From Blepharisma stoltei (Eukaryota; Ciliophora; Heterotrichea; Heterotrichida; Blepharismidae), in NCBI GenBank assembly GCA_914767885.1, contig CAJZBQ010000002.1:372001-436000 (forward strand): a stretch of DNA of 64,000 nt. Reading direction: 5' to 3'. Shown piece by piece: positions 31,085 through 42,125 of the stretch; position 1 is the first letter of the stretch; the number at the start of each line of letters is the position of its first letter. The notes below the pieces were generated by a model that saw nothing but the letters and a program-made list of their open reading frames with translations, was not told where the DNA came from and made no database searches. The translations under genes were made by a program, and so were the position numbers.

Positions 31085-31361
31085 TATTAGATATCAATAA
31101 ATTAAAGCCAATTTTGTGATATATTTTCCAATAAATATTTATTTTTATTTTTTCAATGAGAAAGAGTACAGAATGAATAAAAACTGATACTGATTAATTG
31201 CTTTTTTAAAGCTAAATAATAGTCAAAATTTTCTTATATTTAATCAAATTAATGAGCATCTAATATTATTTTAATTTTACTAAAACTCAATTTTCTTTCC
31301 TATATGATAATACCAACAATTCTTATTAATAAATAATATAATATAAAAATATTGAATAAAC

Positions 31362-33390
31362 ATGGGTAAGTTATCATTCATCAGCCGACATATAGTACTG
31401 TTCACAAACAACCGTCCCGTTTTTGGAATAATTCTTATAGAAGATGAAATAATTTTTGACGTAGTCCTCATAGAAAATTCAACCTCAATTCTCTCAGTAA
31501 TGGAAAATTATCAAGAATGAAACCCAATCGATTTGGAAGACTTTTATATATCTCCAGGCATTATAGATTGTAATATAAAAAAGGAATTTGAGGATTACGA
31601 TCATCTTACACGGCAAGCAGTCTCAGGAGGGATAACCTTTATAATACACGAAAAATCAAAACTTTCAGAATTCGAAGATAATAGTGATCTTTATTGCGAT
31701 GTTGGTGAAATTTCTTTAATTGAGTCATACGAGTCATTAAAAGAGTGCGTTGATAGTGATTCCATCGCACTCAAATGCTATTTGAATGCCCCAGATAATA
31801 AAACAAAGCCAGTATCAATGCAGCTTGAAACCCTTTTTCAAGAGTTATCAGAGACGAATATTCCTTTGATAATAGACCCGATTCTGCCTTATAGTAGACA
31901 GCTATTTTTAGCTTCTCCATTTCACTGTAGCACAGCTGAAGACCGCATAACTGGAAAACTTCCTGATACCAAACTGAATCCTGCAGCATTTCCTGACTCA
32001 GTTGAAGAAGAAATTCCAAAAATCAGCTCATTTGAGTCTCCGAAAGAACGCAAAAAAGCTGGATCTCCAAAAATTCAATCAGAAAAGCAAGGAAAATATA
32101 AAGACTTAAGCCCAACAAGTCCTGCAATAGACCATGTCTCAATGACTCCTTTCAAAATAAATTCTGAAGAAAATGAAGAAGCCCCAGCTAGCCTCACTAA
32201 ACTTCGTCCAAGAGCTATGACTTATACAATATTTGATGATTTAAATAAAAGAATCAAAGAAAACGAAGAGAGCACTGAAAGTATCAGCTTATACCTGCTC
32301 GCTATAGACAAAAGCATAGCTATTGTTTACTATAAGAAAATATAATAAAAAATAGTCAATAAAGACATTTGTATTCATAAAAATAGGGATAGCTGAACAA
32401 AGTGCTTATTCTGAAGCTGGCTCAACTGTATTTAGTCCAATGATTATTCCAGAATTAAGAAAAAGAAGCAGTTCTTTTGATATAATGATTTTAAACTCGA
32501 ATTCCCTATCAAGCACTCCAACAACTGATGGCAGCCCAGTGAAGCCTTCTGCATTCTTGCAGAGGATGCAAGGGAGAAGGCCAACTCCACTGGTCATGAT
32601 AAAAGAAGAAAAAATTAACAGTGATACAGAATATGTCCAGCATCTTGCCTCAATACCTGATACCTGGGAAATTCATGGAGTAGAAACTATAATAAGCAGC
32701 TTAAAACAGGTAAACTATCCTGTGCACCTAGCTAACCTTTCTTCCGCAAGCTCTGTAAACTTAGTCCGTCAAGCTAAACTTGAGAAAATCTCATTGACTT
32801 GTGAAACTTGTGTACATTATTTGTTTTTTACAAAAGACAGTGTTAAAAATGGGGATACAAGATTTAAAGATTTTCCTCCTATCAAAAGCAAAACAAACTT
32901 CAATTTGTTGTGGGATTTACTCAAACTGAAAGCAATTGATATGGTAAGTTCGCATCATTTTTTAGTTGATCCAAAATTAAAATTTTTAGAGTCTGGCAGC
33001 TTTAAAAGAGCAGTCAGTGGGGTAAGCACATTAGGGTACACTTTGCAGGCTCTATGGACTATTTTGACAATTCCTGCCACTCTTGGGTCTGAAATTGAGC
33101 ATTATCTTTGTAGATTAGGAAAATGGCTCTCGTTGCATCCTGCACGATTTCTAAGGCTGCCAAATAGAGGGTCTATAGAAAAAGGAAAGGCCGCTGACTT
33201 AATAATATGGAAGCCTTATGAGAGAACTCAAATTTCAGCAGCAAACTCAATGCGCCCTGAAATGTGCTTGTTTTTTGATGAAATATTAAAAGGCAAAATT
33301 TATCATGTGTATATAAGAGGCTGTTTAGCTTACTCTAACAACCAATATTATCCAGTTGGTAAAAAGATAAGCCGTAAATGTCCATATTAA
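31362..33390 (+). CDS. Allantoinase/dihydropyrimidinase-like amidohydrolase, probable pseudoenzyme
   Basis: ATG at 31362, one TGA=Trp (YQEWNPID). N-terminal β-domain, then FYISPGIIDCNIKKEFEDYD, which corresponds to PGxIDxHxH but has Asn and Lys in place of the two metal His. The carbamylated Lys (IALKCYL), the His of VHLANLSSAS and the His of ETCVHYL are present, while the catalytic Asp of SDHSP reads SHH. The C-terminus LHPARFLRLPNRGSIEKGKAADLIIW fits the family. About 200 disordered residues are inserted in the barrel. An 85-bp IES (32305-32389) is removed in frame (LLAI-AEQSAY). It could act like the non-catalytic CRMP proteins, but that is inference. Confidence 0.72.
32305..32389. other. 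Short IES (85 bp) in the allantoinase-like gene
   Basis: TA-bounded; removal joins gct-ata-gct-gaa and eliminates the TAA at 32342. End inverted repeats are weak; an inner TATTGTTTACTAT / ATAGTCAATA pair is visible. Confidence 0.7.
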
Positions 33391-33500
33391 CGTTCTAACT
33401 ATAGTTCAATAGTCTGTCTCATAATTTGCTCTCTAATTAATTTTTGGGTTGCACCAACTGATTTGATTTTATTGTAATCCATTAAATCCTAAGCACATTT

Positions 33501-33940
33501 GAAATAAAATGGAGAAGTCAACGAAAGATAGAATCCTATACAAACTCGCTATGGAGTAGATAGGACCCGTCCAGATGAAGCTGAAAATAGTGCCTCTGTA
33601 ACTTTTTGAAGTAGACCTTCGGATTTAGGATACCTACCGAAGAGGGAAGATTTGTTATTTCTGTCCCTGCCAATGGCTAGACAGCTTTTGCTTCACACTT
33701 ATTCTTTGCTTATCGGGACTAGAGGGGCGTCCACAAGATGTGGCTCTAACCTAGGGAGCTATCCTTAGGTTAGACGAATTTATGCCAAAAGGCTCGACAG
33801 GTTTGCCTTACACTTAATCTTTGCTTATCAGTACTATTGGGGCGTCCGCAACAGGTGGCTCTAGCCTAGGGAGCTACCCTTAGGTTAGGTGAGTTTAGCC
33901 AGATAGGCTTATCCGCTTATACCTTATAATTTTAACTTAA
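33501..33940 (+). mobile_element. Retroposon (SINE-like), family C, with an internal tandem duplication
   Basis: Begins ATAAAATGGAGAAG just after CCTAAGCACATTT (33488-33500); an imperfect copy, CCTAAGCCCATTC, follows the TTTAACTTAA tail at 33941. Inside, a block of about 125 bp (TTTGCTTATC(G/A)G.ACTA ... CTTAGGTTAG) occurs twice, near 33705 and 33825. No ORF. The spacer on to 34083 holds nothing else recognised. Confidence 0.6.
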
Positions 33941-34083
33941 CCTAAGCCCATTCCCAATTCCTGATCTCATATTGAGTTTTTCTTGACTCACTCAAATTCG
34001 AAGCCAAAATGCGTGATTAGTTTTCCTATTCGAAATTTCACTGATCCATTAATTATTCATTATAAATAGAGAACATACTAAGC

Positions 34084-34534
34084 ATGCTGTCGTCACCTAA
34101 AACAACGGATGACACTCCTGAAGATTACATAAATTCTGATATTTCCCAATCTTCCTCAAGAGTCAGGAGCATTGATACTTCAAAATCTCAGGAAGAATCT
34201 TATACTTACACAGTCAGGAGAATTCTCCCTCCGATTTTCACAGTAATCTATCTATCTTATCTATAAAATTGAACTTCAATACCAGGCGAACCTGCATTGG
34301 TCGTTAAACGAGATAGAACTAAGATAAAAAATTATAGAAAATTCCCTTTAATTGCCTTATCAGTGGGTGGAATTGCCCGTTAAGTTCACAATTTGGTCTG
34401 ACCAAGCCTAATAATTTTGGTCAGACCAAATTGTAACAATTCACCCACTAATAGGGCTATCTATTGGAATTACGTATAGCGCATCTCATAAATTAAAATA
34501 TGCAAGAGAAAAAATTTCAGTCAGAAACAGATAG
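34084..34534 (+). CDS. Small hypothetical protein with possible C-terminal membrane segment
   Basis: MLSSPKTTDDTPEDYINSDI... runs to a TAA at 34264. The same frame continues as NWTSIPGEPALVVKRDRTK..., crosses a palindromic IES (34358-34451) cleanly and ends with PLIALGLSIGITYSASHKL, a plausible membrane helix, before TAG at 34532. Either the protein is about 60 residues and the rest is chance, or a small unrecognised intron or IES removes the TAA. I favour the longer form weakly because the IES is bridged in frame. Confidence 0.38.
34358..34451. other. Palindromic IES (94 bp)
   Basis: Ends TATCAGTGGGTG and CACCCACTAATA; the centre is a second inverted pair, ACAATTTGGTCTGACCAA / TTGGTCAGACCAAATTGT. 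TA-bounded. Confidence 0.72.
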
Positions 34535-34664
34535 TTCTGACGACAATATATTTAATTATACTATTTTCACAGTCAAAGCAGAAGAAAGTGAATTTCAAAT
34601 GGAAGATGAAGAAATTGACCCATATGAAGAACTCAATAAGCAATGAAAATGCCTTCTTCAATAA
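34500..34664 (+). CDS. Small acidic ORF (54 residues)
   Basis: MQEKKFQSETDSSDDNIFNY... ending ELNKQWKCLLQ, with one TGA=Trp. The composition is protein-like (acidic, Ser/Glu-rich). It overlaps the end of the previous frame by 35 bases, so at most one of the two tails may be real. No function recognised. Confidence 0.3.
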
Positions 34665-34941
34665 ATTCCTCTTGTAAAGTACCACAGACATAAATATAAC
34701 ATTCTAATATATCCCATTTGCAATAAACAGAAGCCTTCCTGTTTATCATCGATTTATCCTATTTATATATCAAAAAGAATTACGGCTAGCCAGTGCCTAT
34801 GTTTCTGCCTCCGAAAATGAGCATAATATTTCATTAAAATTATTTATAATATAAAAAGTTTATAGAATCTACTTGAGAATATATAAAAAGCTAAATAGTT
34901 GTAATTATTTTCAATTAATCAAAGATATTATAATAAATTAC

Positions 34942-37900
34942 ATGCAAAATAGAGTTGACTGCGCAAGGAAATACCTGACACTTGTCAGAAGCAGGTTTAG
35001 AGAGAACGGAAACAAGTATGAAGAATTCCTTCAAATTATGAAAGCCTTCAAAGAACAGAGGTAAACTATATTCAGGGTCGATACTGAAGCAGTGTGCAAG
35101 CGCGTCCAAGAATTGTTCAGAGGCCACAGAGTCCTTTTATTGGAATTCAATAAACTCATCCCACAAAATTATCGAATATCAGTTGAATCGCGTCCTCATT
35201 ATAACGAGGCCATTGAATACATGAGAAAGGTCAAAGAGGAAACTAAGAACGATCCTGCAATTTATGACGAGTTTATTAAAATCCTCAAACAATATCAGAG
35301 CAAAGAAATGTCCCTTGACGATGTCAATAATAGTGTTCGTAAACTCATGGTTAATTACCCAGTACTGATGGACTCTTTCAAAGCTTTTCTTCCAAATTAT
35401 TATGATGAGTCGTCTGAGGAAGAAGACGCTTATGAGCCGCTCTGTGCCAAGCCTTTGAAAAAGAGAAAAGAGCCTTCAATTCCGTTGAGCGCTGAAAAGA
35501 TTGTGGCTGTTGAGCTTTCAGACCCAATTGGTAAAAATGAATTAATATTCTTATTATATCAAGCAGCCATTTTTTTATTTTTTATTTATAAATAAATTGC
35601 AAATTATTATAAAGGGAATATTTTTTCAGAAACTTAAAAAGGTGCTGGATTTGAACTCGCAACCGAATACTGATTATTTTTTGGAATTCTCACAATGCTT
35701 TAATCTTTATATTGTCTGTGTTATTACTAAACTTGAACTTCTCAATGTGATTGAGCCGTTATTTAGAGTTTCCAATGCACATAATTTTGTAAATTATGGT
35801 TCAAGCAGCAGAAGGCACCAAAAAGAAGAAAATTCTGAGCTGACTCAATATGTGCAAGGAAGACTCAGGGATTTCTTTGAAACTTTTAAAGTTATTGCAG
35901 GAACCAGAGAAAGCGCTAGAAGAAAATATGGGTGGTTTTTCAAGCCGCTGTCTGATTTTGATAACTCCAAAGCCAAAAGACAAGGACATAGCTATTTAAA
36001 CTTGCAAAGACCTGCAATTAAAAGAACGCAGCCAAACGAAAAACTCAACTCTCAGTGAATTTCTGTCCCCTATGGCTCTGAAGACTTTTCTTTTAGGAAT
36101 TTTCGTAAAAATGTGTTTGAAGATGCCTTATTCAAGTGTGAGGACGAAAGATATGAGCTCGATATGACAATAGAATCTGCTATGTCCACACTAAGATTGC
36201 TCGAAAAAGCAGAAGAAAAAATGAATAGCTTATCTCCAGAGCAGCAAAGAAGTTTTCAATTCAACGAAAAAGCTTTTGACAGCATCCACATGAGATCTAT
36301 TCAATCAATCTATAGTGAACACGCTCCAAAAATAATAGAAACTCTTAAGCGAAATCCTGTGAAAGCATTACCTGTCGTCGTATTAAGACTTAAAAGTAAA
36401 ATAGACGGCTGAACAAAACAAAGTAAATTAGAAAGCGAAAGACTATGAGGAGAAACCGTCGAAAAAAATTTTTGGAAATCGCTAGATCACAGATCATTTT
36501 ATTTTAAACAAAATGAAAAGAGAATGACCAACGCAAAAGCATTTCTAGGAGAAGCGAAAGCGAGGTATAATGCAAGAAATGAAAATAAAGAATGGGTGAG
36601 AAAATATTTAAAAGGAGAAAATTCAGACAATAATTATGAATTTATAGGTGGGTCTAGGCATCAATTGTTTTTTAATTCATTTTCAGGGCTCTCTGCTGCT
36701 GTTTCTCACAAGGTGCCTACTGATTTTGTAAATGAAGTTATTGAAGAATTCAAGGTGCTGGATTCTGCAAAATCTGTCCCAGTTTACGAGAACGGAATAG
36801 AATATGCTTCTTTGCCGCATTTCCGGCTTCTTTATAACTATCAGCCAGTCTTAAACGATGCTCTACGCATCTTGATTTTTGCAGTGGAAAAATCTAATTT
36901 ATCTGACAAAGAGAAAATATCCAAATGAATAAATGTATCCTATTTATTAAAATTACAGGATTCTTCTTTGAAAGGCAAAATTTAATCTAATTAGAAGCAA
37001 AAGTATAATATTTCAAGACTTAATGCAAATAAAACTGCCATCTGATGTACAAAATCATAAAGTCGAAGAATTTTTTGAAAACATCCCAGAGGAGGAACCA
37101 CAAAAGCCTCCAACTCCAATAGAAACTGAAGATGTGGAGCTAACAAGGAAGATTATCACGAGATGGATAGAAAATGACTCCTATACTGAACCAGAAGTCG
37201 ATTCAAACTCTCTATCAGATTTAGCCCAAGATCCAATTACTTTAAAAAAAGATGACTCTTTTTCAGCCTTTATTCCTCTTTTAAAAAACAATCAAATAAT
37301 GTACTGTCCAAGCTCTATTTATTGCTTTATACGATTTTTTTATGGGATTTATGAAAGGCTCTTAAAAGTTAAGCTAGTTTTAAGCAAAGACGGCAAAGAT
37401 GAAGAAAAGCCAACAATTGACTATGGAAATTATTCGTTTTCTGAGCAGGTGGAATCAGAATATTTAGGATTTTTGAAGGTTGTCTGTCTTGTATTAAAAA
37501 ATACGTATGATAATTCTAAATTTGAAGAAAAATGCCGATCTTTGCTGGGCAATGATGCTTATATTTTATTCACGTTTGATAAGCTGGCAAGCTATACAGC
37601 CAAAGCTCTCCATGCTGTTGCTCATGATGATTTAGCAATGAAGGCTCTTAATCCCTGCCCACTGTGAGCAAGCAATCTTTTTACTAAAAATCCCAATTAA
37701 TTAAACTTATTTGTAGAGTGCAAACTGCTTAATAATAATAGAATGTGATTGAATTTAACGATGACCCCCCCCTCAATCTTCATGTCTACTGCAACAAAAA
37801 TTTTTAGAAAAAATCTTCATGCCTACTGCAACACAACATTTTTTTATAAAAAAAATTAATGCATTTTTCTCTAGGTGAGTTTCTCAAAAAACCCCATAAA

Positions 37901-38899
37901 ACAGCGCTACTGTAGGTGTGTCAATGACCTTCTCATCGAGTTTTGGATGGCTATTGCTAGAATCGGCATTTTATTAAAACTTATCTAGCTAAAAAGTACG
38001 GAAAAATTTAAGATGCGCATCGAAAATTTGTTGCATTGGATTAGGATTAAGATTATTGCAGACACTTCTTGAGCCTCTGTCTGATTCTCGGCTCGGAGTC
38101 CGTCCCAGTTCGCTGTAGCCATAAGGTCTGGACTGCTGCTCCAAGAGGGCAGGTTGACACGTGTCGCCATTTTAATGTATATAATTTGTTGCAAGAGACA
38201 TGAAAATTATATTATTTTTTTATATATATAAAATTTTATATTAAAAAATTGCATTTTTGTTGCAATAGACATGAAGATTGAGGGGGGGTCATCGTTAATT
38301 TTAAAAATCATTAATTATTTTATAGAAATAGTTTTTTGCTTTCTCACAGAGGGATTAGTATTTTTTCCAAATTCAGCAAACACAAGCTTAATGAAGAAAT
38401 GTATATGGCTGAGTTTTTAGCTCAATCTCCGAGTGCACAGCTTTTCAGACTTCATTGAAATGTAAAATATAAAATTCTTAGCATCACTTATATTGAAAGT
38501 CCATATGAAAAACTGCAAGAGCCGCCTGTAAAAAACGCAATATTAAACGCAAAGCATTTTCTTAGCACTCAGTTTATTTCTCCTCTGCATGAAGAGTTAG
38601 AATTTGTGCAGCACAGATTGGATGCATTTTATCAGAATCATAGCATCACTTACTCAGATTTAGCAAACCAAATAAAATGTTTTAACGGAGTCAAAGTTGG
38701 ACTTAACGAAAACTCGTTCAAAATGAGCTTTATTCCTGGCCTAGAAGATTACTTATTTAATACTCATTTTTATCACAAAGACGTTAAACTTACGATGGAA
38801 TCAGAGATTTTTATTTGCAGAGATAAAAATTCATATATTCAAAAAGTGACAGAAATAGGAGACATCGCTATTTTAATAGTTAAAAGCGCTCCCACTTAA
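34942..38899 (+). CDS. SIN3: SIN3 transcriptional corepressor scaffold, split by IESs
   Basis: Scaffold of the SIN3-HDAC complex. PAH domain 1: ARKYLTLVRSRFRENGNKYEEFLQIMKAFKEQR, 15-nt intron (35061-35075), VDTEAVCKRVQELFRGHRVLLLEFNKLIP; PAH 2: YNEAIEYMRKVKEETKNDPAIYDEF.... An HDAC-interaction region follows (LFFQKLKKVLDL, WISVPYGSEDFSF, DALFKCEDERYELDM), as does the Sin3 C-terminal domain. IES 35543-35618 is removed to give NE-LFFQKL, and MITE-IES 37649-38355 to give MKA-L-SIFSKFS. TGA=Trp occurs repeatedly. One junction (about 36930-37018) is unresolved: a frame shift there probably reflects a 15-nt intron at 37003-37017 plus a short IES. Ends IVKSAPT. Start at ATG 34942 puts PAH1 at the extreme N-terminus. 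Confidence 0.83.
35543..35618. other. Short IES (76 bp) in SIN3
   Basis: TA-bounded, AT-rich, contains stop codons. Removal joins GAATTA-TTTTTTCAG, coding NELFFQKLKK, where other SIN3 proteins have continuous sequence. Confidence 0.75.
37649..38355. mobile_element. MITE-IES (707 bp) in SIN3 containing a second element
   Basis: Decayed ends TAATCCCTGCCCACTGTGAG and CTTTCTCACAGAGGGATTA are inverted copies of the common MITE end. Removal joins KAL-SIFSKFSKHK in the SIN3 frame. The interior is largely an element of another family (37756-38295). Confidence 0.78.
37756..38295 (-). mobile_element. GATGACCCCCCC-family element (540 bp) nested in the SIN3 MITE
   Basis: Same terminal repeats as 20993-22998 and, inverted, the same interior (ACAGCGCTACTGTAGG.., GACCTTCTCATCGAG.., CTTATCTAGCTAAAAAG). 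It also carries a truncated family-A retroposon at the identical internal site (ATTTGTTGCA at both edges), so the copies descend from one that already held the retroposon. Confidence 0.82.
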
Positions 38900-39024
38900 A
38901 GTGATTGCTTTATTTTATAGAAAACAAATTTCTATATCCACAATTTATTAATTGATTTCTCTAAATGGTATAAAAAATTTCAAAGATGGAGGGAAAAAAT
39001 AAATAAAACATAATAATTAGTAAG

Positions 39025-39483
39025 ATGTCTAATATTTTCGATAAACAAATCTCTGCTCTAAATACAGCTCTTACCTCTTTGCAGCAGAAGCTCCAGCAAG
39101 AAGCAATCACTGAGTTATATGAAGACACTGAAAATGATGTAAAAACTTTAAACGAGAGATATCACAAGTTGAAAATTATTTTGCAAACACACCAAACTCA
39201 ACTGGCAAATCTTCAAGATCTTATCAGTACAAAAGTTAAACTTATAGATAGCTTGAAGCATAAGCAAAACTCATTAAAAGAAAAGCTTGGGGTTGCAGCT
39301 AAGGCTAGCGATGAGTCTAGGAAAAGAGTTCTTCCTAAAAGTCCAATATCAGATTTACATGACAATTCGGAGGAATTATCAGGGTTACAAAAATGCCTTG
39401 AAGGGATTGAAGAAATGTTTTACAAATTAGATGCTGTGAATCAAAAGCCTCTATGCAAGAATTGTACTTTACTAATTAACTAA
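39025..39483 (+). CDS. Coiled-coil protein, 152 residues
   Basis: Uninterrupted frame from ATG 39025. Residues 1-95 are a heptad-patterned coiled coil (LTSLQQKLQQ, LNERYHKLKIILQTHQTQLANLQDL); residues 125-148 form a second short coil. The end KPLCKNCTLLIN carries a CxxC pair. No orthologue recognised. It lies 125 bp downstream of SIN3 on the same strand. Confidence 0.5.
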   Translation: MSNIFDKQISALNTALTSLQQKLQQEAITELYEDTENDVKTLNERYHKLKIILQTHQTQLANLQDLISTKVKLIDSLKHKQNSLKEKLGVAAKASDESRKRVLPKSPISDLHDNSEELSGLQKCLEGIEEMFYKLDAVNQKPLCKNCTLLIN

Positions 39484-39639
39484 TTTTTGCTGAAACAATA
39501 TAAAAAGGGTTAGCAAATATTTCATCTTTAAGTCAAATATAAACTCCGCAAGTATATCAAGTGAAAAAATAATGAAAATAACGGAGGGGATTTCTTTTTC
39601 TTATGAATCCAAAAATTTTATAAATACTATAACAATACT

Positions 39640-39958
39640 ATTAGAAAAATCCTTATTTTTTGGGTAAAATCCGAGCGAACAAAACGTTTTTTTAATACAA
39701 AAATTTTTTTTATAAAATAATATTTTGATATAAGTGATAATTACTATAATGAAATCTCTACTAATTCTGTTTTAATTTTAAATAACTCCCATTTTAAAAC
39801 ATATTTCATCGGAGAGGTTTTTTTTTAAAATCATATATATGCATTTTATAGTAATTTTTTTTCCCGAAATTTACAAAAATCTTTTTCAGAAATTAGAAGG
39901 CAAAAATTAATTTAACTATGTTGAATAAATTTTTTTATTTCGCTCACATAGAGGAGGA
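39640..39958. mobile_element. Decayed MITE, intergenic
   Basis: The interior follows the common MITE (TATTAGAAAAATCC, GAGCGAACAAAAC, ATAAGTGATAATTA) and the right end is CGCTCACATAGAGGAGG. The left cap is lost, so the boundary is approximate. Confidence 0.6.
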
Positions 39959-39990
39959 TAGAAATAGTTACAAGAATTTTAAGACTACAA

Positions 39991-42024
39991 TTAAGAATTA
40001 CTGCTGCTCATGCGAGATGAATTTAATACTGATTTTTTTATATCCTCTTCATTCACAGAAGATAATACACTCAATCTATATTTATGCTTGACATTAGGAG
40101 TAGATCTGCCTTTTTTCTTTGAAGATTCATACTTTTTCTCTTTATTTTTCTTAATAAAAATACAGAGCGCTTGAGCTTTATCCTGTGTGGTTCCGCTAGG
40201 TATTTCGACTTCAAGGCTTTCAAAAGCTGGAGTCAAATTAGGTCTAGGAGTTAAGTCTTCAAAACCTGCAGCAGCACGAATAGACAACTCCGAATTCTGT
40301 ATTTCCAGATTAGAAATAATTGCTTCAAAATCTTGATTTTCCTTATATGCAAATTTTAATTTTGCAAGTAGAGTTTTAAAGGAATCTGCTAACTCCCCCC
40401 CCCTTCTTGAGTGAAACAAAAAAATTTTGTTCACTCACGGAGGGGGGTTAATTTTTTTTTTAAACAATTTTTATATATAAATTTTATAAAAATTTTTTTT
40501 TTCGAAATTTAAAAAATCCTAATTCGCAAAAATTTGAAAGCAAATATTAATTCAATTTGCAAAATTTATGTTTTAAAATGCAATTCGTTTAAAATTAAAT
40601 AGAATTAGCTCTATATTTCATTATACTAATTATCATTTATATATCAAAATTTTTTTCCATAAAAAATTTTCTATTAAAAAAATTTTTGTTCACTCACGGA
40701 GGGTGGTTTTTTGGCAAAAAATAGGGATTTTTCTAATGGTTTGTTCACTCACGGAGGGGGGGGGGAGTAAGTTATTATACTGACTTCTGTATTCTTCATT
40801 TTGTTGGGTAACAGACTTTAATTTCAATTCCATTTCTTCAGCAGCTCCTTGAATTTTTTTCAGCTTAGCTTGCAATTCAATTTTAATTTTTTCATCATCA
40901 TGAATAATATCTTCTTGCCTCTCTATTACAGCATTTAAATCCATAATTTTTTTGAAATTTTTGCTTAATTGGTTTTCCAAACTAATTCTTTCATTCACAT
41001 ATCCTTTTGCTTCATATTCCAATTTTTCAAGTTTCATTCTAAAAATGTCAATTTCAGATTTCAATGTCAGAATAGTCTCATCCTTTTCTTTGCATTTTCT
41101 TTCAAATTCTTCTTTCATTGCTTTTTCTCTATACTTATATTGTTTTGCAGTTTTTTCTTTTTCTTTGTTTAATTTCACAGCGATGTCATAGATATAAAAA
41201 TAAGGTATTTCTTCCGTTAAATCTTTCAGAGCGTCTCAATGCTTATCTAAAGATTCTTCTAGTATATCAGACTTTATATCTCTTTTATTAGCAAAAATAG
41301 CTTTATTTAATTCTTCTGTTATGAGTTTCATTTCTTTTGTATAATGTTTATCCTCAGTTGCGATAAGGTCAAGAAGTTTTAAAATCAGCCTTATCTTTTC
41401 AACAGAATTTTCAGGGTTTTCTTCATTAGCTACCTTAAGAACCTTATTAAATGCAACTGCAATTTCAATGCTTGGTTTTAGATCGCTAGTGCTTTTTAAT
41501 AAATGCTGTAAAGGTATATTAAACATCTTGAAGTTAGTTTGAGTTTTACTTTGGATATGGCATCGACTTGTTGAATCCTTCTCAAAATATTCAGCACTTG
41601 GAGCTCTTCTTCTAAAAAGTATTTTCTCAACTGATTGCGATCTTCCATGATTACATAGTTTTGACGCTTGAATCGCAGCTGCTGTTTCAGTAGCTGAATT
41701 TTCTCTTTCTGATTTTGGCTTCTTTAAGCTTTTTAAAAGCGTTTTAATTGAAGCCAGCTTACTTCGCTCCTTTGAAATAGAACAATATTTATATGCGAAA
41801 TTGCCAGCTTTTAGGTTAAACTCCCTTTAAATGCAAATTGAAAATTTTATAGAAGAGATTTAATTTTAAGCAAATAGCTGTGATCCAATTTAAAGAGAAA
41901 ATTTAATTAGAATGCTATTTAAGCAGTTAGGGGTCATAAAAAATTAGAAAAATATTAATTCTCTTTATATTGGAACAGATTCTTTGCTTCAATTTAAAGG
42001 GGAGTTAGTGTTTCCTCTTATCAT
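39991..42024 (-). CDS. Coiled-coil protein interrupted by two IESs
   Basis: ATG at 42024 (MIRGNTNLKAGNFAYKYCS) after removal of IES 41817-42005. Residues 20-150 are basic/Ser-rich; the middle is a long coiled coil (EKEKTAKQYKYREKAMKEEF, LEKLEYEAKGYVNERISLEN, LKKIQGAAEEMELKLKS) that continues across MITE-IES 40390-40767 (joins QYNN-L-ADSFKTLL). TGA=Trp at LDKHWDALKD. The C-terminus is Lys/Ser-rich (KKNKEKKYESSKKKGRS). About 490 residues. The composition suggests a cytoskeletal or basal-body structural protein; the family is not recognised. Confidence 0.6.
40390..40767 (-). mobile_element. Full-length MITE-IES (378 bp)
   Basis: Nearly identical to 10440-10826 in reverse: poly-C cap and inverted pair at the left, the two direct TGTTCACTCACGGAGGG copies at the right. 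Removal restores the coiled-coil frame. Confidence 0.88.
41817..42005 (-). mobile_element. IES (189 bp), CTTTAAATTG end family
   Basis: Ends TAAACTCCCTTTAAATGCAA and TTCAATTTAAAGGGGAGTTA are inverted. Removal links the start codon and first four codons to the rest of the gene. Confidence 0.78.
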
Positions 42025-42125
42025 GCAATTATAAAAAATATGCTTTTGTGTGTATTCTTTTGTGCCTGCAAGCTAAATTAATGGATAAATATGCTAACTT
42101 TCTCCGATCAGCCAACAAATTTTTT

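Noticed and set aside
34264-34266. In-frame TAA in the small gene at 34084 taken as a frameshift error
   Set aside because: A real stop, a short intron or a small IES are equally possible; I kept the longer model at low confidence rather than assume an error.
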